19,394 nt of DNA from Thermoprotei archaeon (lineage in GTDB: Archaea; Thermoproteota; Thermoprotei_A; Sulfolobales; WANQ01): assembly GCA_027038805.1 (NCBI GenBank), contig JALWGO010000331.1, forward strand, positions 1 through 19,394. The letters run 5' to 3'. The first letter of the stretch is position 1, and each line of letters opens with the position of its first letter. Both the position numbers and the translations under genes were made by a program. The notes beneath the pieces were generated by a model. It did no database searches and had not been told where the DNA came from. It worked only from the letters and a program-made list of their open reading frames with translations. This document shows positions 1-5,802 of the stretch, in pieces.

Positions 1-1
1 T

Positions 2-118
2 AAGGAGAACAAGATCTTTTATGTGCATTGGATAGATGTTAAAACTACCGAGCCTTCTCTTGCACGCGAAAAAATAAGCAAAATGTTTGATGAACATGCT
101 AAAAAAATATTCGACTAG
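2..118 (+). CDS. C-terminal end of a probable MnhE-like antiporter or membrane-complex subunit (partial)
   Basis: Only the last 38 codons lie in the window; the frame runs open from base 2 to a TAG at 116-118. The peptide carries the string YVHWIDVKT followed by a basic amphipathic tail. This resembles the soluble C-terminal end of MnhE/MbhA-type subunits of Mrp antiporters and membrane-bound hydrogenase-type complexes, which place a 'VHWIDV' strand near the end. The next gene, 14 bases downstream with its own ribosome binding site, is an MnhD-type subunit, which supports the assignment. The upstream hydrophobic part is not visible, so another subunit or accessory protein cannot be excluded. 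Confidence 0.45.
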   Translation, partial: KENKIFYVHWIDVKTTEPSLAREKISKMFDEHAKKIFD

Positions 119-132
119 CAAGGTGATGCACT

Positions 133-1797
133 ATGATATGGCCTCAAGTCAGTATAGGCATAGCACCACTATTATTAACTATAGCAGCCTTTTCACTTCC
201 ACTAATCTCTTTAGTAGTTAAGAGAAGATTATTCTACCATATATATGCACTGGCCTTCACTATTGTAGCGTTATTGTTTGCATCCGTTAACTTCTACTTG
301 GTTAACTATGTTTATGGTCATCCACTGGTTTACTTGTTTGGAGGATGGCCTGGCCCTCTTGGCATAGTGTATGAGATTGATGGTGTTGGTAGCATTTTAG
401 GTCTCCTAGTGGCTCTTGATATGCTATTAGTGGTAATATATAGTTGGTGGTATATGAAAAATGAAGATGGAGTTGAATGGTACTATACCCTTCTTCTTCT
501 ACTTGAAACCGGTATGCTTGGTATAGTATATACGGGTGATATATTCAACTTATTTGTTATGATAGAAGTACTAGCTATATCTGCGTATGGTCTCGTAGCA
601 TTTTATAGGTCTAAACGAGAAGCCATAGAGGCATCGATAAAGTACTCTATAGTTGGCGCTACTGCTACAACAATGTACTTCTTATCAGTGGTATTCATTT
701 ATGGGACATATGGTACGGTGAATATGGCTGATTTGGCTTTAAAAGCAAGACCATGGCTCACCTCAACTCTTGCTCCAGCATATAGCTTCTTATCCAATAT
801 GAGCGGAGTAGGTTATGGTAACGTCTTTATAGCCTCGGCAATAGCTTTAGCTCTAGCCCTCTGGGCATTTACCTTTAAGTCAGCTGTATTTCCCAATCAC
901 TTCTGGCTTCCTGATGCACATCCGGAAGCACCAACACCTGTATCAGCTGCTTTATCCGGCTTGGTTGTTAAAATGGGGGCTTATGCCACACTACGTTTCA
1001 TGTACACGATTTTCGGTCCTAACTCTACACTCGATATAGGCGGGGGTGTGAGTCTTAGAGACGCAATATTATTAATTATCCTAATTCTTGGAGCAGTTTC
1101 TGCTATACTAGGAGCGCTCGTAATGATTATTCAAGATGATATAAAGCGTTTGTTAGCTTATTCAACAATAGCACACTTAGGGATAATATTCATGGGTTTA
1201 GGTGTGGGTTTAAGAGGCGTTAGTACAGCTCTCACCTCTATGGCTATAGCTGGAGTAGTATTGCATACAATTAACCATTCATTTGGTAAAACACTTCTAT
1301 TCATGGCGTCTGGTCTGTACATAAAAGCAACGGGTACAAGAAATATAAATCTCATGAAAGGTCTTGGAAAAATAATGCCAGTGACAACGGCTCTGGTAAT
1401 ATTAGGACTCCTACATCTTCTTGGAGTTCCACCGCTTGGAGGTTTCTTTAGTAAGCTGTTAATATATAATGCGTTGATTAATAGTGGTTTAGCCATATTT
1501 GCTATAATATTGATATTGTCGACGGCAATAAGTATATTGGGTTACATGAAACTAATAGTGACATTACTAGTACCTCCTAAACCCATCGAGTTTCTAGGAA
1601 AAATAAGAGAGGAAGCACTACCAATTACAGTATTAAGCATTTTAGCTGGACTAGTAATTCTAGTAGGAATTCTATCAGTGATCGGAGGCATAGATGTATT
1701 AGAACGTATTGCTGGTGGAACAACATCAGTTAATGGAATTATAGATTACATTAACACTATGGTTAAGACCTCAATGAAGCTAGTAGGCGGAAGCTAA
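133..1797 (+). CDS. MnhD/NuoN/HyfB-type proton- or sodium-translocating membrane subunit
   Basis: This is a 554-residue, almost wholly hydrophobic protein with about 14 membrane segments, the normal size and shape of the antiporter-like subunits shared by complex I, Mrp antiporters and energy-converting hydrogenases. The signature lies around residues 250-285: a lysine in a membrane helix followed by NHFWLPDAHPEAPTPVSA and a second lysine. A later helix holds DDIKRLLAYSTIAHLGI, typical of the family, and histidines follow near residue 380. Such subunits move H+ or Na+ through half-channels lined by these lysines and histidines. The ATG is preceded by AGGTGAT at 121-127. It follows the MnhE-like tail and is the last gene of its operon, since a tRNA on the other strand begins 8 bases after the stop. 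Whether it serves an Mrp antiporter or a hydrogenase-type complex cannot be told from this window. Confidence 0.9.
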   Translation: MIWPQVSIGIAPLLLTIAAFSLPLISLVVKRRLFYHIYALAFTIVALLFASVNFYLVNYVYGHPLVYLFGGWPGPLGIVYEIDGVGSILGLLVALDMLLVVIYSWWYMKNEDGVEWYYTLLLLLETGMLGIVYTGDIFNLFVMIEVLAISAYGLVAFYRSKREAIEASIKYSIVGATATTMYFLSVVFIYGTYGTVNMADLALKARPWLTSTLAPAYSFLSNMSGVGYGNVFIASAIALALALWAFTFKSAVFPNHFWLPDAHPEAPTPVSAALSGLVVKMGAYATLRFMYTIFGPNSTLDIGGGVSLRDAILLIILILGAVSAILGALVMIIQDDIKRLLAYSTIAHLGIIFMGLGVGLRGVSTALTSMAIAGVVLHTINHSFGKTLLFMASGLYIKATGTRNINLMKGLGKIMPVTTALVILGLLHLLGVPPLGGFFSKLLIYNALINSGLAIFAIILILSTAISILGYMKLIVTLLVPPKPIEFLGKIREEALPITVLSILAGLVILVGILSVIGGIDVLERIAGGTTSVNGIIDYINTMVKTSMKLVGGS

Positions 1798-1804
1798 GAG
1801 TATG

Positions 1805-1906
1805 TGGAGCCGGGGCCGGGATTCGAACCCGGGCTTAAACGGGTTTCTGATGGGCGGCTTGGTAGCCACTGCAGCCCGCCGCCTTTGACCGCTCGGCCAC
1901 CCCGGC
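1805..1906 (-). tRNA. tRNA-Cys (GCA), with a 24-nt intron after position 37
   Basis: On the minus strand the acceptor stem GCCGGGG (1906-1900) pairs with CCCCGGC (1815-1809), followed by discriminator U73 and an encoded CCA (1807-1805). The D arm is GCCG...AGGC. The anticodon stem GCGGG pairs with CCCGU across the intron, and the loop reads C-U-GCA-G-[intron]-A. The T arm is CCGGG-UUCGAAU-CCCGG. U73 with anticodon GCA fits Cys; U73 is a known cysteine identity element. Removing 24 bases restores a standard anticodon loop. The variable region counts as 6 nt instead of the usual 5, so the exact junction may differ slightly. The gene is 8 bases downstream of, and convergent with, the MnhD-like gene. 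Confidence 0.85.
1845..1868 (-). other. Predicted intron of tRNA-Cys
   Basis: The segment interrupts the anticodon loop between G37 and A38. Exon bases CUG (32-34) can pair with CAG near the intron 3' end, leaving AG|U and AA|A as candidate cleavage bulges. This is a relaxed version of the bulge-helix-bulge motif cut by archaeal tRNA-splicing endonuclease. One mismatch in the central helix makes the motif imperfect. Confidence 0.7.
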
Positions 1907-1953
1907 TCTGAAACTCTATTTTTCTCCGGGGTCTATTTTTGTTTATCTACATA

Positions 1954-1961
1954 CTTTATAA
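1954..1961 (+). promoter_or_regulatory. TATA box for the nucleotidyltransferase-fold gene
   Basis: CTTTATAA lies about 41 bases upstream of the TTG start at 2002, leaving room for a leader of about 15 nt that holds the ribosome binding site GGAGGT (1988-1993). Its reverse complement, TTATAAAG, also resembles a TATA box, so it could contribute to transcription of the divergent tRNA-Cys gene. Confidence 0.5.
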
Positions 1962-2001
1962 TATTAGTGTTATAAGATACCTGGCGTGGAGGTAGAAGTA
2001 A

Positions 2002-2571
2002 TTGCCGTATACCTTGTCTTCGCTCGTGAAGGTATTAAAGGAAATAGCGAATTTAGGATACGATTATGTAATCATAGGTGATACCGTAGTATACCTGGAA
2101 TTGAGAAGCAAGAAATTTAGTGGGGATCTTGACCTGTTTATAACTAATACAAGTCCCTTTATGGAGGAGGAATCCATTCGAAGTGTTGCTGAAGAAAGAA
2201 AATGGGGGTTCGGATTTACTGATATAGGAACACCGCGTTTGGTAATAAATACTGATGAAGGAGATATAGTGGTTGAGTTCTACGAGAATATATATGACTT
2301 CTATATACCGCCAGAAATACTATCTGAAGCACATAAAAAGAAAATAAAGGATATCGATGTAAAATTAATCCATGTTGAAGACTATTTGCTCCTTAAGGCG
2401 AGAGCCGGAGCTCCAGAAGACTATGAAAAACTAGTTGACATCATAGGTCTCTTAGATAAGAAGGGATACAAAATAAATCAGAGAATACTGTGGCGCCATT
2501 TAGGATTCTTCCCGCAAGACGAGAGAAACATGATTATTACACGGCTTAAAGAGTTAGGGCTAAGACTTTAG
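2002..2571 (+). CDS. Nucleotidyltransferase-fold protein of unknown role
   Basis: The product has 189 residues. The TTG start is set by a strong GGAGGT eight bases upstream. Residues 20-48 contain a beta strand, a G-D-T turn, a helix and then the motif GDLDLFI, matching the paired metal-binding aspartates (DxD) of the DNA polymerase beta-type nucleotidyltransferase fold. A possible third acidic position is the strand IVVEFYEN. The C-terminal part, with HVEDYLLLKARAG and EDYEKLVDI, resembles the helical end of the AbiEii/DUF1814-like branch. Archaeal members of this superfamily include toxin-type NTases and housekeeping enzymes. No antitoxin-like partner is adjacent: the next gene on this strand is unrelated and the convergent neighbour is ribosomal. 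The stop codon overlaps that of the L40e gene. Substrate unknown. Confidence 0.7.
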   Translation: MPYTLSSLVKVLKEIANLGYDYVIIGDTVVYLELRSKKFSGDLDLFITNTSPFMEEESIRSVAEERKWGFGFTDIGTPRLVINTDEGDIVVEFYENIYDFYIPPEILSEAHKKKIKDIDVKLIHVEDYLLLKARAGAPEDYEKLVDIIGLLDKKGYKINQRILWRHLGFFPQDERNMIITRLKELGLRL

Positions 2572-2738
2572 CCACGCTTTAATCCTTTTTCGATCCGTTT
2601 GGGTCTTAGGTTTCTACTTCTACAACGCCTACACTTAGTTGCTCCCCATGGATTAAGTGCACCACAGTTTCTACAGACCAGTTTCCTCAACGCACGATTA
2701 ACGACTATCTCAACTTTTACCGGGTCTTTGACTGGCAC
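2568..2738 (-). CDS. rpl40e: Ribosomal protein L40e (eL40)
   Basis: This is a 56-residue minus-strand gene, short enough to be missed by length-limited gene finding. It begins at a GTG preceded by GGGGGAT six bases upstream. The protein opens VPVKDPVKVEIV, then has a zinc-binding C-x2-C (residues 22 and 25) and a second C-x2-C (36 and 39) in the context TKCRRCRSRNLRPKR, and ends in a basic tail. This order and length match archaeal L40e, a large-subunit zinc-ribbon protein that exists without the ubiquitin fusion found in eukaryotes. Its stop TAA and the stop TAG of the convergent gene share the bases TTAG at 2568-2571. Confidence 0.93.
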   Translation of the reverse strand: MPVKDPVKVEIVVNRALRKLVCRNCGALNPWGATKCRRCRSRNLRPKRIEKGLKRG

Positions 2739-2792
2739 CGCTGTATCCCCCAGGTACCTTCTTCAGAGTCTAAGCCCAGAAATACATATTAG

Positions 2793-2804
2793 GAAATATA
2801 TTTC
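2793..2804 (-). promoter_or_regulatory. Palindromic TATA element upstream of rpl40e
   Basis: GAAATATATTTC is a perfect 12-bp palindrome located 55-66 bases upstream of the L40e GTG. It lies inside a looser inverted repeat, AGGAAA...TTTCCT (2791-2810). Position and composition suit a TATA box for the minus-strand gene, with a leader of roughly 30 nt. Confidence 0.4.
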
Positions 2805-2896
2805 TTTCCTCTCATAGTTAGAGTTAAGAATTTTAGCTCTCCACGTCTAAGAAGTACAAGTACTAACAATAATAGTGTGATAATGAGGTTAAGGCT

Positions 2897-3412
2897 TTGG
2901 TGAAAATACCGTTAGACTACATATGTGTAAAAAGTGGTATACTGTGTCCTCGTTGCCAGTTCCTAGTGGACTCGGGCCAGGTTAAGGAGTTCGAAGTTGA
3001 GGTTATGAGAGCTCTTATAGAGCTAGAGGAATCTGGTGTTAAGTTCCTTAAAGATGCAGAATATCATAAATCATATAGAGAGGGCAATATCCTCGTAATC
3101 GTATTATCGTTTAAGAAGAAGATTCCACCACACGAGCTAGGAAAACTCTCTAGAGCATTATCTAATAAACTTAATATACGTGTAAAGGTAGTGCCTAAAT
3201 CAAATGATGTTCGACAATTAGCAACATTAATATTGCATCCAGCGAGAATTCTTGGAATAAACACTGTATGGTTGCCGGATGGATCAACACATTATGTTAT
3301 TAGGGTACCGAGGTCGGATTTCAGAATAATATCGCATACTCGTGAAGTATACGAGAAGATATTATCAGAGATCATAGGCCAAGAAGTTGAGATAAGAGTA
3401 GCGGAGATATAA
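2897..3412 (+). CDS. Probable NusA/KH-like RNA-binding protein, crenarchaeal type
   Basis: The product has 171 residues. It may start at TTG 2897 or at the adjoining GTG 2900; GAGGTT at 2885-2890 serves either. The N-terminus has a cysteine cluster, C10 with C17-P-R-C20, which suggests a half zinc site or dimeric metal binding. Two alpha/beta halves follow. The second (about 92-170) has a helix, the strand IRVKVVP, a helix running through ATLILHPARILG and strands HYVIRV and EIRVAE, reminiscent of the KH folds of NusA-related archaeal proteins. A canonical GXXG loop is not evident. I recognise the overall pattern as a crenarchaeal protein usually described as NusA-like, but I cannot name a proven function. 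It is a single gene, convergent with truD. Confidence 0.55.
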   Translation: MVKIPLDYICVKSGILCPRCQFLVDSGQVKEFEVEVMRALIELEESGVKFLKDAEYHKSYREGNILVIVLSFKKKIPPHELGKLSRALSNKLNIRVKVVPKSNDVRQLATLILHPARILGINTVWLPDGSTHYVIRVPRSDFRIISHTREVYEKILSEIIGQEVEIRVAEI

Positions 3413-3417
3413 TCTCG

Positions 3418-3446
3418 TTTTTTCGGAAAGACACTGAATATTCAGT
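3418..3446. terminator. Bidirectional intergenic terminator candidate: T-run plus perfect palindrome
   Basis: The 36-bp gap between two convergent genes holds TTTTTT at 3418-3423 and the perfect 14-bp palindrome ACTGAATATTCAGT at 3433-3446. The T-run fits archaeal intrinsic termination for the plus-strand gene. The palindrome ends three bases from the truD stop and could form a short hairpin in either transcript. Its role is inferred from position only. Confidence 0.35.
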
Positions 3447-3448
3447 AT

Positions 3449-4693
3449 TCATGTGAATTTGAGAGGGTTTGCTCTCGTTAGTTCCCTCAGCACGATAGTA
3501 GCATACATACCTCTAGTAAGCTTAAAAGAAATTATTATTTTTAGTAAGTCTTTTCTGCCCTCATATTTGGCAATCCTTATCTGAGGCTCATAGACGATCA
3601 TTTTTACTGGTCTATTATATGATGGAGCTTTGATACCTAGTTCTCTAATGTTGAATTCTTTTGAAGTTATGTTCTCGTATTCCATAACGTATCTACAATA
3701 TTCATTGCATTTATTTAGTCTGTAGCCTGGTACTCTAATCTTCTCTGAGATATCTGTAGTATAGTATGAGTTATCTTCTATTCGTAGACTTAAAATAACA
3801 TTAAATAAATATGATTGATATGCAGATAAGAATATTTCCAATAACTTTTTCGGGATCCTCTTAGCTATTATATTATAGCAAGCTGATTCTCTTCTCTCCA
3901 TTAGGGCGTTGTATATGCTATCCTCGGGGTTCAATCCTATAGTAGATTTTACAGTATTCTTTATATTTAAGGCATTTAACCTCCATGTTACGACGTAGTC
4001 GTTTTCCGTTATGAATGGAAGATCTATTATCGCTCTAAGCACTAAACACCAATCTCTTTTTAAAAGATGTTTTCCGATAAGGTGTGTTATTGGTCTACGT
4101 GTACCAAATCTTTGATAGCCGTAATAGGCTGGTAGAGCCTTTTCTTGTAATAAAGCATTATAGTTATGTAGAAACTTCGTGTACTCTTCTTTGTTAATTA
4201 TCAGTGTTATAGTAAACTTATTTCCCCAAAGATCTCCTCTTCTCAACGGCTTATTGACGAATCCTACTAAGATAAGCTTTATTTTATCTTTCTTAATTAT
4301 TCCTGGTAATGTGTCAATTCTTCGTGTATTCACTGCCACTAGTTGATAGGTTTTAGCGAAGGCATCTTTTAACCCAGCGACACCTATATCACGAGAAGAG
4401 ATACCTAGTACACGTTGGATGATTTTTAATGCTTCAAGTGTAGACTTCTCTTCTTTATATAGCATATATAGAGCATAAGATCTAGACTTCCCTGAATAAA
4501 TAGTCTCGGATTTAGACTTACTTAATAAGTATGTGGATACTAATTTACCGCTTCTATCTATTTCTTCTACAATAAACTCGCTAGGTCTTAATCTATGTCT
4601 TAAGCTCTCTATCTTAAAGGCATCGAGTACATAATATTGAATGCCAAGAATATGGTCTATTTCATAAGGAGAAATATTTTTGTTTAAAGTAAT
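3449..4693 (-). CDS. truD: tRNA pseudouridine synthase TruD, with a non-canonical start
   Basis: TruD isomerises U13 (and related sites) of tRNA. The catalytic-loop motif GLKDAFAKTYQ is intact, its aspartate being about residue 110, and the family motifs YQRFG and SAYQSYLFN follow. The first ATG in frame (4465) gives only 338 residues and drops the conserved N-terminal strand. The same frame stays open up to 4699 and upstream of that ATG encodes LRPSEFIVEEID, the usual TruD N-terminal motif. Between 4465 and 4699 there is no ATG, GTG or TTG. The best candidate start is ATT at 4693, with AGGTGA six bases before it, giving 414 residues, a normal archaeal TruD length. Because that AGGTGA also encodes part of the pth2 C-terminus, it may be coincidental. 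The gene overlaps the end of pth2 by 10 bases and probably shares its transcript. Confidence 0.85.
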   Translation of the reverse strand: MTLNKNISPYEIDHILGIQYYVLDAFKIESLRHRLRPSEFIVEEIDRSGKLVSTYLLSKSKSETIYSGKSRSYALYMLYKEEKSTLEALKIIQRVLGISSRDIGVAGLKDAFAKTYQLVAVNTRRIDTLPGIIKKDKIKLILVGFVNKPLRRGDLWGNKFTITLIINKEEYTKFLHNYNALLQEKALPAYYGYQRFGTRRPITHLIGKHLLKRDWCLVLRAIIDLPFITENDYVVTWRLNALNIKNTVKSTIGLNPEDSIYNALMERRESACYNIIAKRIPKKLLEIFLSAYQSYLFNVILSLRIEDNSYYTTDISEKIRVPGYRLNKCNEYCRYVMEYENITSKEFNIRELGIKAPSYNRPVKMIVYEPQIRIAKYEGRKDLLKIIISFKLTRGMYATIVLRELTRANPLKFT

Positions 4694-5040
4694 TTTAGTT
4701 CACCTGTGATCTCATCTATTCTCCTAGAAGGTGCTGGTCCTATACCGACACACGTCTTTGTCCCGGGTTCAAGTTCTGTTCTTCCAGCATCAATGATCAG
4801 GGAGACGGGGAGATTTTTTCTCTGTGCTTTCTCATAAATATCTATTAGTTCTTTTTCTGATTCAACCCTTAAGACTACCTTCTTTTGTCCCTGCTCAATC
4901 CATCTCTCAACCCATTCTCGTTTATACTTTAATGCTTCTAGTAAAGCTGAAACGGCTGCATGTGCTACTTGTGCGGCTAGCTTACCTTTGCTCATTTTTA
5001 AATCAGTTCTAACAACGATTACTTGCTTGTATTCTTCCAT
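4684..5040 (-). CDS. pth2: Peptidyl-tRNA hydrolase, archaeal/eukaryotic type (Pth2)
   Basis: This 118-residue enzyme releases peptides from prematurely dropped peptidyl-tRNA so that the tRNA can be recycled. The protein opens with the Pth2 signature, a strand followed by RTDLKMSKGKLAAQVAHAA (about residues 11-29), whose lysines and histidine sit near the active site. It ends with DAGRTELEPGTKTCVGIGPAP, also diagnostic; the length matches the family. The ATG follows GGGGT. truD lies directly downstream in an overlapping frame, and a Zn-ribbon/EF1B operon diverges from it across an AT-rich gap of about 100 bp. Confidence 0.95.
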   Translation of the reverse strand: MEEYKQVIVVRTDLKMSKGKLAAQVAHAAVSALLEALKYKREWVERWIEQGQKKVVLRVESEKELIDIYEKAQRKNLPVSLIIDAGRTELEPGTKTCVGIGPAPSRRIDEITGELKLL

Positions 5041-5137
5041 ATAGTCTACCCCTTAGTTCTTGATAGCATAACTATTTATTAATCCTAAATTAATCTTATA
5101 CTTGACCCGCAGAAGAGTACAAGATGAGGTACGAGTC

Positions 5138-5350
5138 ATGGCATTAGCTACTAGAGTAAGATTAGCAGCAATAGTAGAAACAACAACACCACCGACATGT
5201 TCAAGCTGTGGTAGGCTAATATCACCTACAGAGCGTGGTGTAGCATTCTACTGTCCTAATTGTGGAAGAGTGTTAATATGGCGTTGTAATAAATGTAGGA
5301 AGCTTACAATTAAATACAAGTGTCCTAATTGCGGGTTTGAAGGACCATAA
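5138..5350 (+). CDS. Zn-ribbon RNA-binding protein with a predicted translation role (COG2888-like)
   Basis: The product has 70 residues and four C-x2-C knuckles (CSSC, CPNC, CNKC, CPNC), enough for two zinc sites, ending in KCPNCGFEGP. This matches a small archaeal zinc-ribbon family predicted to act in translation. I place the start at ATG 5138 because GAGGT (5126-5130) lies seven bases upstream; the longer in-frame TTG at 5102 has no ribosome binding site and would leave no room for a leader after the TATA-like region near 5086-5098. EF1B follows after 17 bases, so the two form an operon, supporting a translational role. Confidence 0.8.
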   Translation: MALATRVRLAAIVETTTPPTCSSCGRLISPTERGVAFYCPNCGRVLIWRCNKCRKLTIKYKCPNCGFEGP

Positions 5351-5367
5351 AGTAGAGGGTAGTAGAG

Positions 5368-5646
5368 ATGGCAAAACTACTTGCTATATTGAAAGTTCTC
5401 CCAACAGATATAAATGTAGACTTAAAAAAGGAGATCGTAGACGAAGTTTCAAAGAAACTCCCCGAAGGATACGAGCTTATGAGGTATGATATTGTTCCAA
5501 TAGCGTTTGGATTGAATGCCCTAAGACTATACATATTAATGCCCGAGGACGAAGAGGGAGGTACTGAGAAACTAGAAGAGATAATAAAGAGTATTGAAAA
5601 AGTAAGTGAAGTAGAGGTAGAAATGTTACATAGAATGAGTTTTTAA
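5368..5646 (+). CDS. ef1b: Translation elongation factor 1-beta (aEF1B)
   Basis: The product has 92 residues, the normal length of the archaeal protein, which is only the catalytic domain of eukaryotic EF1B. It catalyses GDP/GTP exchange on aEF1A. Visible features are an N-terminal strand with KVLPTDINVDL, the central DIVPIAFGLNALRLYILMPED and the C-terminal EVEVEMLHRMSF, all characteristic. The family pattern is a ferredoxin-like alpha/beta sandwich. A G-rich tract (GAGGG, from 5355) precedes the ATG. It is cotranscribed with the Zn-ribbon protein upstream, and is followed by an intergenic region of about 155 bp leading to cdc48. Confidence 0.93.
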   Translation: MAKLLAILKVLPTDINVDLKKEIVDEVSKKLPEGYELMRYDIVPIAFGLNALRLYILMPEDEEGGTEKLEEIIKSIEKVSEVEVEMLHRMSF

Positions 5647-5745
5647 ACTATGCTTAGAGGAATATCCTTTTATTTAATAAATATTATGAAGACACTACTT
5701 CATATTAAACAAATATTTGTGTATTTGCTTAAGTTAAATATAAGG

Positions 5746-5753
5746 TATAAATA
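5746..5753 (+). promoter_or_regulatory. TATA box of cdc48
   Basis: TATAAATA with a purine-rich BRE-like AAGG just upstream lies 50-57 bases before the TTG start, placing the transcript start near 5775-5780. The leader then carries AGGGGGT (5790-5797) as ribosome binding site. This is the clearest promoter in the window. Confidence 0.6.
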
Positions 5754-5802
5754 GCTAGCTATAATACATAGGATACTACATAGACTTAGAAGGGGGTATT
5801 TA

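Noticed and set aside
2002..2571. Nucleotidyltransferase as part of a toxin-antitoxin pair
   Set aside because: No partner gene is adjacent: neighbours are tRNA-Cys, L40e on the other strand and a NusA-like gene.
4680..4693. TTTAAAC at the pth2/truD junction, a known -1 frameshift heptamer in viruses, which might make a Pth2-TruD fusion
   Set aside because: The slippery codons TTA AAC are already in the truD frame, not in the pth2 frame, so slippage would not move ribosomes from pth2 into truD. An ATT start with AGGTGA upstream is simpler.
5102..5137. 12-codon longer start (TTG 5102) for the Zn-ribbon protein
   Set aside because: No ribosome binding site before it, while ATG 5138 has GAGGT at ideal distance.
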